From AG2 sp036493735 (GTDB taxonomy: Bacteria; Gemmatimonadota; Gemmatimonadetes; Gemmatimonadales; Gemmatimonadaceae), in contig DASXPH010000098.1 in assembly GCA_036493735.1 (NCBI GenBank), positions 1-64,000 of the forward strand: a stretch of 64,000 nucleotides of DNA. Reading direction: 5' to 3'. Below are positions 16,393 to 25,102 of the stretch, one piece after another. The first letter of the stretch is position 1, and each line of letters starts with the position of its first letter. A model generated the notes under the pieces. The model did not search any database. It had not been told where the DNA came from and saw only the letters and a program-made list of their open reading frames with translations. A program made the translations under genes and the position numbers.

Positions 16393-18312
16393 GGCCGGTT
16401 CTCCTTTCTCCACACTCGTTGCGCTGGTGTCGGAATCGACTTCGGTCTCCGGCGCGAGCGGGCTCGCGATGCCTTCCTCGAGCCAGGCGTGCTCACCGCG
16501 CAGCACCTGCTGCGCGACACGATAGGTCGCGGAGTCGTTGCTCCCGTAGAAGCGGTCGAATAGCGTATCGACCCGAACGCGTGCTTCGCGGCAGAACAGG
16601 TCCGCGAGCGCCAACGCCTTCGTGTTGCCCTTCTTCGCGAGCATCTGTGCGCGCACGCACGTCGCGGCGATCGCAAAGAGCTCGGCGCCGATATCCACGG
16701 CACGAAAGAGCACCATCTGCTTGCGCTCGAGACGCGGGCCGAAGCGCACCATCGCGTGGAAGAGCGTGCGGCCAAGCTTGCGGGCACGCCGCTCGGCGAA
16801 ACGCAGATGCTTGGCGAGCGAGCCGAACTCACTGTAGGTCGTTGGGCGCGGGAGCCACCGCGACGGATACCACGTCGCGTAGAAGGGCGCCGACTTCGCG
16901 GCCGCCTTGACGCGCGTGCCTAACGAAGAATCGGGCGAGACGATCGGGAACGCGAGCTTGAAATGATGATCGACGGCTTCGCGCGCGATGAAGAGGCGCA
17001 TGATCTCCGAAGAGCCCTCGAAGATCAGGTTGATACGGGAGTCTCGCATCGCTCGCTCGATGGGGATGGCCGGCTCGCCGCGAGCGCGGAGCGAATCGGC
17101 GGTCTCGTAACCGCGCCCGCCGCGAATCTGCAGCGTGTCGTCGACGATCCTCCAGCCGTGCTCCGTGTTGTACATCTTCGCAATCGCCGCCTCGAGGCGA
17201 ATGTCGTAGCCGCCCTTCTCGGCGAGTCCGACCGTCAGGCCGGAGATCGCTTCCATGGCAAAAGTGTTCGCGGCCATCATGCCGATTTTTTGAGCAACTG
17301 CTTCATGCTTTCCGATCGGCGCTCCCCATTGCACGCGCTCGTTCGACCACCAGCGCGACACGTTCAACATCGCCTTCGAGCCGCCGGCGGCGCTCGCGGG
17401 CAGCGTCAGACGGCCGGTGTTGAGCGTGATGAGCGCGAGCTTCAGCCCCTTCCCCTCGCCCCAGACGATGTTCTCGCGGGGGACTTTCACATTCGTGAAT
17501 CGAATGACCCCGTTCTCGATCGCCTTGAGCCCCATGAAGCGGCAGCGATGCGCGACCTGTACGCCCGGCCAGCTCGCCTCGACGATGAACGCGGTGATCG
17601 GCTTCCGTGCCTTGCCGTCTTTGCCCGGCACGTCCGGCGTTCTTGCCATGACGATGAACAGCTCGGCGCGTGTTCCATTCGTGCACCAGAGCTTCTCGCC
17701 GTTGAGAATGAAGTACTTGCCATCCTCGCTCGGTGTCGCCGTTGCGTGCATGTTCGCCGGGTCGCTGCCGGCGTCGACCTCGGTGAGAGCGAACGCCGAG
17801 ATCGCGCCCTTCGCCAGCCGTGGAAAGAAGCGGCGCTTCTGCTCCTCCGTCCCGAACAGCTTGAGCGGCTGCGGCAGACCGATGGATTGGTGCGCGGAGA
17901 GAAGGGCGGTGAGCGAACCGTCCTTCGACGTCACCATCGCCATCGCCTTCACATAGCTCGTATACGACAGGCCGAGTCCACCGTACTCGCGCGGGATCTT
18001 GATGCCGAACGCCCCCATGTCGCGAAGTTCCTGGACGTACTCCTCGGGGATTTCGCCCGTGCGATCGATCATGTCCGAGTCGACGCGCTGGAGGAACGCC
18101 TTGAGCTTCTGCATGAATGGTCGAGCACGCGCCTCTTCCTCCGGATCCTCGGCCGGATGCGGATGGATCAGATCGAGACGAAATCGGCCGAGGAAGAGCT
18201 CGCGAACGAAGCTCGGACCGGACCACTCGCTCTCGCGCGCGGATTCGGCAACGTCGCGCGCTTCCTTCTCGCTGGCGAGTGCCGCTGACTTGTCAGCCAT
18301 GGATGAACTCAC
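16381..18312 (-). CDS. Acyl-CoA dehydrogenase, VLCAD/ACAD9-like
   Basis: FAD flavoenzyme of fatty-acid beta-oxidation, introducing the alpha-beta double bond into acyl-CoA; 643 aa. The N-terminal helical domain (about 60-165) contains KIPREYGGLGLSYTSY. The middle beta domain has FALTEVDAGSDPANM and NGEKLWCTNG. The C-terminal domain has YNTEHGWRIVDDTLQIRGGRG and the catalytic base Glu in NLIFEGSSEIMRLFIA. About 170 further residues follow, a length and extension typical of the VLCAD/ACAD9 group, which associates with membranes. Transcribed leftward and probably alone, since the upstream SURF1 gene ends 160 bp away. Confidence 0.87.
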   Translation of the reverse strand: MSSSMADKSAALASEKEARDVAESARESEWSGPSFVRELFLGRFRLDLIHPHPAEDPEEEARARPFMQKLKAFLQRVDSDMIDRTGEIPEEYVQELRDMGAFGIKIPREYGGLGLSYTSYVKAMAMVTSKDGSLTALLSAHQSIGLPQPLKLFGTEEQKRRFFPRLAKGAISAFALTEVDAGSDPANMHATATPSEDGKYFILNGEKLWCTNGTRAELFIVMARTPDVPGKDGKARKPITAFIVEASWPGVQVAHRCRFMGLKAIENGVIRFTNVKVPRENIVWGEGKGLKLALITLNTGRLTLPASAAGGSKAMLNVSRWWSNERVQWGAPIGKHEAVAQKIGMMAANTFAMEAISGLTVGLAEKGGYDIRLEAAIAKMYNTEHGWRIVDDTLQIRGGRGYETADSLRARGEPAIPIERAMRDSRINLIFEGSSEIMRLFIAREAVDHHFKLAFPIVSPDSSLGTRVKAAAKSAPFYATWYPSRWLPRPTTYSEFGSLAKHLRFAERRARKLGRTLFHAMVRFGPRLERKQMVLFRAVDIGAELFAIAATCVRAQMLAKKGNTKALALADLFCREARVRVDTLFDRFYGSNDSATYRVAQQVLRGEHAWLEEGIASPLAPETEVDSDTSATSVEKGEPAGVR

Positions 18313-18441
18313 GGATAAATGACTGTAAAACCAGGCCTGCTCGCATAGTACACGTTCTAAGACGCGCCGTTCAATCGGGCGTATCAGCCGTCGTGAGCGG
18401 CGTTTCCCCGACGATAGAGTGCATCCTCCAGGCCGCGCGAA

Positions 18442-18472
18442 GGGGCTAGGGTCTAGGGGTTAGGGACTAGGG
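18442..18472 (+). repeat. GGGNCTA heptad run, G-quadruplex-capable
   Basis: Four units read GGGGCTA, GGGTCTA, GGGGTTA, GGGACTA plus a final GGG, giving five runs of at least three G with 3-4-nt spacers on the plus strand. The pattern is telomere-like and meets the usual G-quadruplex rule. It lies just past the stop of the leftward SURF1 gene. The rest of the 18313-18475 gap shows no gene. Confidence 0.65.
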
Positions 18473-18475
18473 CGA

Positions 18476-19222
18476 TCAGTCATCCACAACTCGGCCCTGA
18501 CGGGGTCCCACTCCCTCATCCCGTCGCCCACGCAGCGCAACGGCGATCCCGCCGACGATCGCGATCGTTGCGAAGGCAAACCACTGGATGGCGTAGCTCA
18601 GGTGTGGACCTTCGTCGAGCGGAGGGGGCGGCAAGCGAGCGACGCGCTGGCCGACGGGCTTGGTCGTGTCCTGTTGGGTCGCCACGAGATAGAGTCGCGA
18701 CACTGGATACGGAAGCAGACTCTCGACCGTCACCTGATCGAGCTCACGCGCTACACGCGCATCGCGTCGCAGGACACCGTCCGGCCGCGTCGGTACTCCT
18801 GGTGGAAGCAACTCAGCGTAGCCAACGAAGTCCGTCGTGGACTCGCGCCAGCCGCGAAGGTCCACGCTCATACCGTCGGGTGCGTAGATCCAGCCTCGAT
18901 TGACGAGGACAGCCGTGTCGCTTCCGGCCACGCGGACTGGCGTGAAGAGATCCACGCCAGGCGATCCCTGGTACGTGCGCGCGGCGAGGACGACCTCGTG
19001 ATTGAAATCAGGCGTGCCGGTAACGCTCGCCCTGCGCAGCATGCTCGTGCTTTCGGGGCGGAGTGAAGTGAGTGGCACCATCGGCTGTGAGAGCCGAGCG
19101 CTAACCAGGGCGTTGCGCGCGCGCCGTTGCGAGAGCCGGCTGAGCTGCCAGAATCCGAGTCGAATGCAGCCGATGGCGGCGAGCAACGCGACCACGAGAA
19201 AGGCAATCAATCGGCGGGACAT
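18476..19222 (-). CDS. SURF1 family protein
   Basis: Inner-membrane assembly factor for heme-copper (aa3-type) cytochrome oxidase; 248 aa. It has the classic two-helix layout: an N-terminal helix (about residues 5-24, followed by LGFWQLSR with the family's conserved WQ), a large periplasmic part with VLVNRGWI and the AELLPPG stretch, and a C-terminal helix starting LSYAIQWFAFATIAIVGG. No oxidase subunits are in the window. Its neighbour on the same strand is a two-gene membrane module of unknown role, which may be functionally linked. A G-rich heptad stretch covers the upstream region. Confidence 0.88.
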   Translation of the reverse strand: MSRRLIAFLVVALLAAIGCIRLGFWQLSRLSQRRARNALVSARLSQPMVPLTSLRPESTSMLRRASVTGTPDFNHEVVLAARTYQGSPGVDLFTPVRVAGSDTAVLVNRGWIYAPDGMSVDLRGWRESTTDFVGYAELLPPGVPTRPDGVLRRDARVARELDQVTVESLLPYPVSRLYLVATQQDTTKPVGQRVARLPPPPLDEGPHLSYAIQWFAFATIAIVGGIAVALRGRRDEGVGPRQGRVVDD

Positions 19223-19232
19223 GGCGGGTAGA

Positions 19233-19256
19233 GGGTTGCGGGTTGTGGGTGCGGGG
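19233..19256 (+). repeat. GGGTTGC heptad run, G-quadruplex-capable
   Basis: GGGTTGC, GGGTTGT, GGGTGC, GGGG: four G runs with 3-4-nt spacers, directly upstream of the SURF1 start. It is followed by CCGCAACCCTC, an inverted match to its first part, so a hairpin is also possible. Confidence 0.55.
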
Positions 19257-19265
19257 CCGCAACCC

Positions 19266-20780
19266 TCAACCTACAACGCTCAACTCGAACACTCCTGTGA
19301 GCACACGCCCGCCACGTCTGACCTGGACCCAGATTCGGTAGTCACCAGCGCGTGGAAAGAGGTACGGGAAGGAGACGTCGCCGCTTCGCGCCATGCTCAT
19401 CGACGGCATCGAATCGTGCTGCAGACGCAAGCGGCCGCTCGTGGTCGTGTCGCCGCGATCCCTCAACGCGAACACTGCCTGCGCGGCGTACGAGACCGTC
19501 CCCGATGGATGCACATGGACGAAAACGGACCCATCGCGCTTCGCGATGACCGCGTGTGCGGACATTCCGAGATACGGCTCGAGCGTCGCGACCGCGCCGC
19601 TGGGATCGCGGACGCGAAAGCGGAGCGTGGCTTCCTCACCGGAGCGAATGGGCGTCGAGTCCGGAAGCCACTCCATCGATGATCCGTCCTCGAGGGTGTC
19701 GATTGTCGCCGTACCAGTTCGGCGGAGCGCGGGAGGCGCGACGCGCCACGCGTCGTCAGGGTCGCGATTCGCGACCGCGGAGGCGGCCAGGGAATCGTCT
19801 CGCGTTAGGTGGACGACACCCGTGAGCGTACGCGTCTGGCCAGTCTCGAAGGCGACGTCGCCGAACAGCCGGTAAGTGCCTGGCGGCAGCGGCGGCAGCG
19901 TCGCGGTGAACGTCGCGGTGTCATCGAACGCTGGATGCAGGTGCGCGAAGCTCTCCATCCGCGCGCTGTCGATGACGAAGAGGTGCATCAGCTTGCCGTG
20001 GTCGGGCACGAGTGGGTCGAGTCGCGTCACCCCATCAAGGCTATCGACGACGGCGAAGCGCAACGTCGAGACGCCTGCCTGACGAGTGATCGAAGTGTGC
20101 GTCGCCAGCGGCCGATACATCCGCGACGCGTACGTTGCGTCGACGCTCTGCCACCACCGGGCGCCACCGAACACGATGACCGCGAGCACTGGAGCCGAGA
20201 GCGCACCGATGAGTCGGGCGCGCGTGCGTCTTGCCGTGTCCATCGGCCGTCCCGGCTCCACGACGCTCTCGCCAGCGGCGATGTAGGCGATGGTCACGAG
20301 CCCCGCGAGCAGCAGCAGGCCTAACGCGGCCAGCAGGAGGCGCAGCCCTGGGCTCATGCCGAGACGCCCCGTGGCGACGGACATCACGGGAACGCTCGCC
20401 GTGCCGCTGCCGCGCGGACCGTCGACGGTGACATAGACGCTGTAAGCGCCCCGGGCCATCAACCACAGCTGCCCGGTGTAGAGATCTCGCGTGCCACGCA
20501 CCGGGTTGGCGACGTCGGCCGAAGGCGCGCCATTCACGCCCGCGCGCCAGAACACTGGTCGAATGCGAACCGCTCGCGCGTCGCCGTCCAACACGCGCAC
20601 GGTGACGTCGGCGAGGCCAGGGACGACCATCGGAACGCGGACGATGACGCGCACGTCGTATGGCCCAGCCTTGCCGTCGAAGATGACATCGGGACTGCCC
20701 ACGTGCGCTGCCAGCACCATCGGCGCCAACGCCAGCATCAGCATGGCGAGCGCGGCGCGGCGCGCGAGCCTAACGATCAT
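19266..20780 (-). CDS. Membrane-anchored periplasmic protein of unknown function (YtkA-like regions)
   Basis: A 504-aa protein with an N-terminal signal peptide (about 1-24, ending LAAH), then an extracytoplasmic beta domain (VGSPDVIFDGKAGPYDV) and two membrane helices (about 140-165 and 185-205). A long extracytoplasmic part follows, with HGKLMHLFVIDSARMESFAHLHP and a second block near SAHAVIAKRDGSVFVHVHPSG. The His-rich strands resemble YtkA-like or copper-resistance-type beta sandwiches and may bind metal; that is inference. The ATG at 20780 overlaps the upstream stop (ATGA). The ORF runs open to 21890, but that part is a shadow of the upstream gene. Confidence 0.65.
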   Translation of the reverse strand: MIVRLARRAALAMLMLALAPMVLAAHVGSPDVIFDGKAGPYDVRVIVRVPMVVPGLADVTVRVLDGDARAVRIRPVFWRAGVNGAPSADVANPVRGTRDLYTGQLWLMARGAYSVYVTVDGPRGSGTASVPVMSVATGRLGMSPGLRLLLAALGLLLLAGLVTIAYIAAGESVVEPGRPMDTARRTRARLIGALSAPVLAVIVFGGARWWQSVDATYASRMYRPLATHTSITRQAGVSTLRFAVVDSLDGVTRLDPLVPDHGKLMHLFVIDSARMESFAHLHPAFDDTATFTATLPPLPPGTYRLFGDVAFETGQTRTLTGVVHLTRDDSLAASAVANRDPDDAWRVAPPALRRTGTATIDTLEDGSSMEWLPDSTPIRSGEEATLRFRVRDPSGAVATLEPYLGMSAHAVIAKRDGSVFVHVHPSGTVSYAAQAVFALRDRGDTTTSGRLRLQHDSMPSMSMARSGDVSFPYLFPRAGDYRIWVQVRRGGRVLTGVFELSVVG

Positions 20781-21964
20781 CGGCGGACGCGGGTCATCCA
20801 CGTTCCCCATTTCAGGCCGATGTACGCCGAGATGGTCCCCATCACGACGGCAATCCCGAGCTGCGGCGCGAGAGGTGCGGTCCACTGCCCCCAGTTCGCG
20901 AACTGGAAGGTTCGCTCCAGGAACTGGTTCGTCATGAAGTAGACATAGTTGTTGCCGTTGAAGAACCAGTTGCGCGACTGCGTCGTGATGAGAAAGCTCG
21001 CGAACGGCCATTCGACGGCGAGGAAGCCCGCGACGAATACCGCGCCGAGAATGGGCGCGAGCGCGATGTCGCGGACGCGGCCCTCCAGTGGCTGCCTGAT
21101 GAAATCCAGCCCGATGGCGGGCACGATCAGCAGCGCGGGGAAATCCATCGTCACCATGTGGGTGATGCGCTGGTAGATCGGACCCAACTTCGGCTCGGCG
21201 GGAAAGAGCTGCAGGAACCACATGAGAGCGAGCGTGATCGCGAGATAGACCGCCGCTGCCTTCGTCGCCGGCCAGCGCAGCTTGTTCGCGCGCGCCGTCG
21301 TGAGGAGCACCAGCGGGTAGCACGTTGCCGAGACGCGGTAGTACAGACCCGAGTGCATGAACTCCTTGTAGGAGTACTCGGAGAGCATCACCCAGACGTT
21401 CAGGAGCCAGAAGGCGGCCGCGATCGTGAACAGCCACGCGAAGCGCTCCTGATCGCGGTCCGTGGTCTGGTTCTGCCTCGCGAGCGTCAACAACAGCGCG
21501 CCTAACGTGATGGCGACGATGCCGAGGGCGAGGATCATGTGAGGCGGGCTGATGATCTGAACGTCGAGGCCGTACGCGTCGTGCCACCAGTTGTCGAATG
21601 GCGCCGACGACACCATGGCCGCGCAGCCCCAGATCGACACCCACGCGCCTAACGGGGCGCGAAAGCCCCAGAAGCTCACCGAGGCCTCGCGCTCGGCGGG
21701 CGTACCGGCGAACGTCGTCTTGAGCGCGACGTAGCCGGAGGAGATGCCGGCGATCAGTCCGCCGGCCTGAATCAGGAGGTGTGCGGGCGTCCAGAACGTG
21801 TCGCGGCCAATCGTCATGTGCCACGAGATGTCCCAATACACACCGACCATCACGCACGCCGCGGCGAACACCACGGCGCGCGCATGCCACGCCCCCGCGA
21901 CGGACGTCGAGATCTCGTCCACTCGAGCGTGGTCGCGCGACAGACTGTCGATAGCGATCGTCAT
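20777..21964 (-). CDS. Polytopic membrane protein of unknown function (395 aa)
   Basis: No family recognised with confidence. The protein is mostly hydrophobic, with about nine or ten predicted membrane helices. Conserved-looking features are GVYWDISWHMTIGRDTFWTPAH, with two His in the second helix region, FDNWWHDAYGLDV, and PPHMILALG. These His/Trp pairs suggest cofactor or metal contacts but prove nothing. It is the first gene of a translationally coupled pair with the periplasmic protein at 19266, and SURF1 follows on the same strand. A role with respiratory oxidase biogenesis or copper handling is a reasonable guess. Confidence 0.65.
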   Translation of the reverse strand: MTIAIDSLSRDHARVDEISTSVAGAWHARAVVFAAACVMVGVYWDISWHMTIGRDTFWTPAHLLIQAGGLIAGISSGYVALKTTFAGTPAEREASVSFWGFRAPLGAWVSIWGCAAMVSSAPFDNWWHDAYGLDVQIISPPHMILALGIVAITLGALLLTLARQNQTTDRDQERFAWLFTIAAAFWLLNVWVMLSEYSYKEFMHSGLYYRVSATCYPLVLLTTARANKLRWPATKAAAVYLAITLALMWFLQLFPAEPKLGPIYQRITHMVTMDFPALLIVPAIGLDFIRQPLEGRVRDIALAPILGAVFVAGFLAVEWPFASFLITTQSRNWFFNGNNYVYFMTNQFLERTFQFANWGQWTAPLAPQLGIAVVMGTISAYIGLKWGTWMTRVRR

Positions 21965-21971
21965 GACGAAT

Positions 21972-22808
21972 TCAGAACAATGTCAACTGCTCACCGAGCC
22001 GCGCCGGATCAACCGGCGTCTGATGCAGCAGCAGCTGGAGCTGCCGCGCGGACTCGGGAGAATGACCTGCAAAGTGATTGTTCACGTATCCGAAGACGGC
22101 GCGGCCTTTGACCGCCAGCGGCCAGAGGACGCCAGACCACAGCTCGAGCTCGTGTGCACGATCGACCTGGATGCGCGAGTAGTCGACGATCGCGCGATCC
22201 GGTCCCATCCATCGTATGTAAACGAAATCGGCGGTCGGCTGGGCAGCAAGCTGCATCATCTGCTTACGCGGAATCCACCGCGCATCAGTGAGCGCGAGCG
22301 CGACACCGTGCTCGGCTAGCAGCGCCAACACGCCGTCGTGAATCCAACCTCGCTGGCGAAACTCGATCGCGAATTTCATGTCGCTCGGCAGCGTCGGCAG
22401 GAATCGCGCGAGCGACGGAAGCTCGTTCGGCGCGAAGTCGGGACCGAGCTGGATCAGGATCGGCCCCAGCTTGTCCTCGAGCTCGCGCGCACGATCGAAG
22501 AACTCACTCGCGATGTCAGCAACGTCACGCAGGCGATGCTCGTGGGTGATCTCCTGCGGCATCTTGAGCGCGAAGGTGAATCCGGGCGGCGTGCGGTCGG
22601 CCCAGCCACGCACGGTCTTGCTCGGTGGAATCGCATAAAACGTCGAATCCACCTCCACCGTGTCGAAGGCGCGAGAGTAGATCGCCAGGAAATCAGCGGG
22701 ACGCGTTCCCACGGGATAGAAAGGCCCGACCCAGGCCTCGTAGTTCCAACCTTGTGTTCCGATGCGGATGCGATCCGCTTCGCGTCCCCTGCCGGCGCTA
22801 CCGATCAT
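21972..22808 (-). CDS. DUF72 family protein (YecE-like)
   Basis: A 278-aa TIM-barrel-like protein of the DUF72 family, whose biochemical role is not established. Recognised by RIGTQGWNYEAWVGPFYP near the N-terminus, then YSRAFDTVEVDSTFYAIP, FALKMPQEITH, an LGPILIQLGPDF segment, a FAIEFRQRGW stretch and the C-terminal GYVNNHFAGHSPESA. All are conserved landmarks of the family. It lies 8 bp from the start of the leftward membrane-protein gene and on the same strand, so it may lead that transcript. Cytoplasmic. Confidence 0.88.
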   Translation of the reverse strand: MIGSAGRGREADRIRIGTQGWNYEAWVGPFYPVGTRPADFLAIYSRAFDTVEVDSTFYAIPPSKTVRGWADRTPPGFTFALKMPQEITHEHRLRDVADIASEFFDRARELEDKLGPILIQLGPDFAPNELPSLARFLPTLPSDMKFAIEFRQRGWIHDGVLALLAEHGVALALTDARWIPRKQMMQLAAQPTADFVYIRWMGPDRAIVDYSRIQVDRAHELELWSGVLWPLAVKGRAVFGYVNNHFAGHSPESARQLQLLLHQTPVDPARLGEQLTLF

Positions 22809-22876
22809 GGCGACACAATCGGCAGCCGCATGTCAGACGTGTCAAGCCGGTCCCGAACTTGCCCACTTTCAATGGC

Positions 22877-23452
22877 ATGGATGACTCAGGACATAAAGAT
22901 GCCGCTCTCGGACCGCACAGCGGCGAGCCGAGTCTCGGCGACGAGATCGGGGAGGCAACGGGCGGGGTTGCCGGCGTCATTCTCGGCGCCGGGATTGGAT
23001 CGTCCGCGGGCCCCATCGGCACGCTGCTCGGTGGAATCGCCGGCGCCATTGGCGGCTGGTGGTCTGGTCGCGCGATCGCGGAAGCCGCCGAGAAGCTGAG
23101 CGCCGAAGACGACGAGGAATTCCGCACGCATTACGAATCGTCCGATACGCGTCTCGCGGACCGCAGCTACGACGATGTGCGCGGTGCCTACTACCTCGGC
23201 CATATCGCGGCCCACAACCCCAACTTCGCGGATCGGACCTTCACCGAGGTCGAACCGGAACTGGAGAAGGGTTGGCGGGAGTGCGCGAATCCACCGTGCC
23301 CTTGGGAGCAGGCGCGCCCGTTCGTCGGCGAGGGCTACAAGCGTGGTGTCGAGCGACGGATGCGCACCGATCGACGAACCGTGGAGCGCGTTGAAGAGTT
23401 GGAGCGGCGCATCGACGAGCGGCGCGCGGAAGGGTATGGCGAAGTGAGTTGA
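22877..23452 (+). CDS. Glycine-zipper-containing hypothetical protein
   Basis: A protein of about 191 aa. Residues 25-65 form a glycine-zipper hydrophobic hairpin (AGVILGAGIGSSAGPIG and GGIAGAIGGWWSG), the type found in outer-membrane or surface-associated proteins. The C-terminal 120 residues are charged and soluble (DRSYDDVRGAYYLGHIAAHNPNFADRTF) and end in an Arg/Glu-rich helix with heptad-like spacing. The start at 22877 is preferred over 22625, because the longer version is antisense to the DUF72 gene. It ends 9 bp before a 51-bp inverted repeat. No function can be assigned. Confidence 0.65.
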   Translation: MDDSGHKDAALGPHSGEPSLGDEIGEATGGVAGVILGAGIGSSAGPIGTLLGGIAGAIGGWWSGRAIAEAAEKLSAEDDEEFRTHYESSDTRLADRSYDDVRGAYYLGHIAAHNPNFADRTFTEVEPELEKGWRECANPPCPWEQARPFVGEGYKRGVERRMRTDRRTVERVEELERRIDERRAEGYGEVS

Positions 23453-23461
23453 GAGCGCGCC

Positions 23462-23596
23462 GGTGCTGGTGATCGGGGGGTGCACGGCGGCTTCATGACA
23501 AATTTGGAATGCGAGCAACGATGCACCCATCGGACCCCGGTGTGTGCATTCCAAATTTGTCATGGGGCCGCCTAGCACCCCCCGATCACCAGCACC
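23462..23596. repeat. 135-bp palindromic element with 51-bp inverted arms
   Basis: Arm 23462-23512 and arm 23546-23596 are inverted copies with 47 of 51 positions matching. They begin GGTGCTGGTGATCGGGGGG and run to GACAAATTTGGAATGC. The 33-nt loop runs 23513-23545. It lies between the stops of convergent genes. It could be a very long bidirectional terminator or a small non-coding mobile (MITE-like) element; I see no clear target-site duplication. Confidence 0.85.
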
Positions 23597-23611
23597 CCGT
23601 CCCGCACCCGG

Positions 23612-25102
23612 CTAGCGGTAAGTCTCGAAGAAGCCATAGCCCTCGGCGCGGATGGCCTTTCCGCCAATGCGCCCCTCGAGACGCGCGACACCCTTCATCT
23701 GAATGAAGAAGGGGCGCATGATGCGTCGTGCGTTCATGTAGTCACCGCGTTCAATCAACGGTCGTCGCGTGTCGGTGACCGTGGCGTCTTCCACCTGCAA
23801 CAGCACGCGCAGGGTGTCGCTACCGCGAGCGTCGAACATCTCGGCGCTTTTCGGAATTGCGGGACTGGTGGTCGTGGTGCGTGGCGCGTCGGTGTAGGCG
23901 ATTGCGCGCGGACGGAAGACACGCAGGAATCCCAACGAGTCGACAACGTACACAAAGAGGGGCTGCGAGGCGGCGACGCTATCTGGGGGCGCGATGCGGC
24001 CGAACAGAATGGCGTACGGGCCGGCGCGCGCCGCGCCCCACTCCCAGCTCACGCCACGCCAGACGCCCCAGTTGTGATCGTGGTACGCTTGCACGTTGGC
24101 GAGGTGCTCGCAGCCTAACGAATCGACGCAGATGCTGCCGTCGGCGTCGGCCCGAAGCGCCGGGACGACATATCCCGACACGACGTCGCTGCTCGAGAGC
24201 GCCGCGCCAGGAAAGTAGGCGCCAGGCGTTGGCGTGACGGTGAGGTTCACCTCGGCCACGGCTTTCCCACCCTCCTCCCGAGCGCGAGCATGCACGGCAT
24301 AGCGACCGTCGGGGAGCACGCGCACCGTCGACTCGCCAATCGTCAGGTCTGCCCGCGTGGTCGAGAATCGAACCTGGCTCGAAGGCACAGCGGTCACGAA
24401 GCGCCGCGAGCGGCCGCCCTGCTCGTGGAGCGTCACGAGTACCTGACCGCCCCATGGACCGTCCGGCACTCGCCCGCCAACGATGAGCGACACGTACGCC
24501 CAGCGCTTGCGGTCGTTCGACAGCACGTTGAAATAATGCCACTCGCCCCAGGTCGTGTCATTGCGGGCACTCGCCGACGGGAGGTGGAAATGATCGATGT
24601 CGTCGCGAAGCTCGGCTGCCGTCGGATCGCGCCACCGCCTGTCGAGATCGTCGTCGTTCCACGACCCGCTCGCCAGCTCCGCCGCGCCGCCCACCGCGCG
24701 ACTCAGCGACGGGATCTCTCCCGTCGCCTCGACGGCGACTTCCTTGCCGTTAGGCGTGCGCAAGTAGAGCAACTTTGAATCGATCTGTGGCGCCGCCGCG
24801 GCGATCCATGACGAGAACCGTGGCGCCGCCAGTAATTGTCTATAGATGAAGCGCGCGTGGTCGATGGAGAAGAACATGCCACCCAAGCCGCCCGTCTTCA
24901 GCACTTCGACGTCGATCCCTTCCGGGAGAACGGTGATCTGGCCGCCACCGACGAGCCGCTCCTGTCGGGCCTGCGTGAGCAGGGCCTCGCCAATCGAGAG
25001 CAGCACGATCATGACGGCGACGCCGAGGCTGTAACCGAGCAGGAGGAACAACGACCGCCAGGGGCGCAGGAGGAAATTCCGCAGCGCGATGAGCGTGATC
25101 AT
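23612..25102 (-). CDS. Fusion: ABC permease-like N-terminus plus AttH/CrtC lipocalin-like domain
   Basis: A 496-aa protein. Residues 1-50 are a FtsX/MacB-type permease start (a basic segment then one long helix, LFLLLGYSLGVAVMIVLLSIG), and residues 50-95 resemble the beginning of a MacB periplasmic core. From about 130 onward it becomes the AttH/carotenoid-hydratase (CrtC) beta-barrel type, shown by WGEWHYFNVLSNDRKRWAY, SSDVVSGYVVPALRADADG, HDHNWGVWRGVSWEWGAA and the C-terminal GYGFFETYR. The usual three other permease helices are missing. It is last in a five-gene operon and overlaps the ATPase gene by 4 bp. In known Att-type ABC loci AttH is a separate gene; here it is tethered to the membrane. 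Substrate unknown, perhaps lipid. Confidence 0.78.
   Translation of the reverse strand: MITLIALRNFLLRPWRSLFLLLGYSLGVAVMIVLLSIGEALLTQARQERLVGGGQITVLPEGIDVEVLKTGGLGGMFFSIDHARFIYRQLLAAPRFSSWIAAAAPQIDSKLLYLRTPNGKEVAVEATGEIPSLSRAVGGAAELASGSWNDDDLDRRWRDPTAAELRDDIDHFHLPSASARNDTTWGEWHYFNVLSNDRKRWAYVSLIVGGRVPDGPWGGQVLVTLHEQGGRSRRFVTAVPSSQVRFSTTRADLTIGESTVRVLPDGRYAVHARAREEGGKAVAEVNLTVTPTPGAYFPGAALSSSDVVSGYVVPALRADADGSICVDSLGCEHLANVQAYHDHNWGVWRGVSWEWGAARAGPYAILFGRIAPPDSVAASQPLFVYVVDSLGFLRVFRPRAIAYTDAPRTTTTSPAIPKSAEMFDARGSDTLRVLLQVEDATVTDTRRPLIERGDYMNARRIMRPFFIQMKGVARLEGRIGGKAIRAEGYGFFETYR

Noticed and set aside
16963..18288. 441-codon ORF antisense to the acyl-CoA dehydrogenase
   Set aside because: Shadow frame with Arg/Asp-rich composition.
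18442..18472. Possible CRISPR repeat
   Set aside because: Seven-base units without spacers; it is a simple tandem run.
20781..21890. N-terminal extension of the gene at 19266 (874-codon reading)
   Set aside because: The extension reads the membrane-protein gene in another frame; the coupled ATG at 20780 gives a signal peptide.
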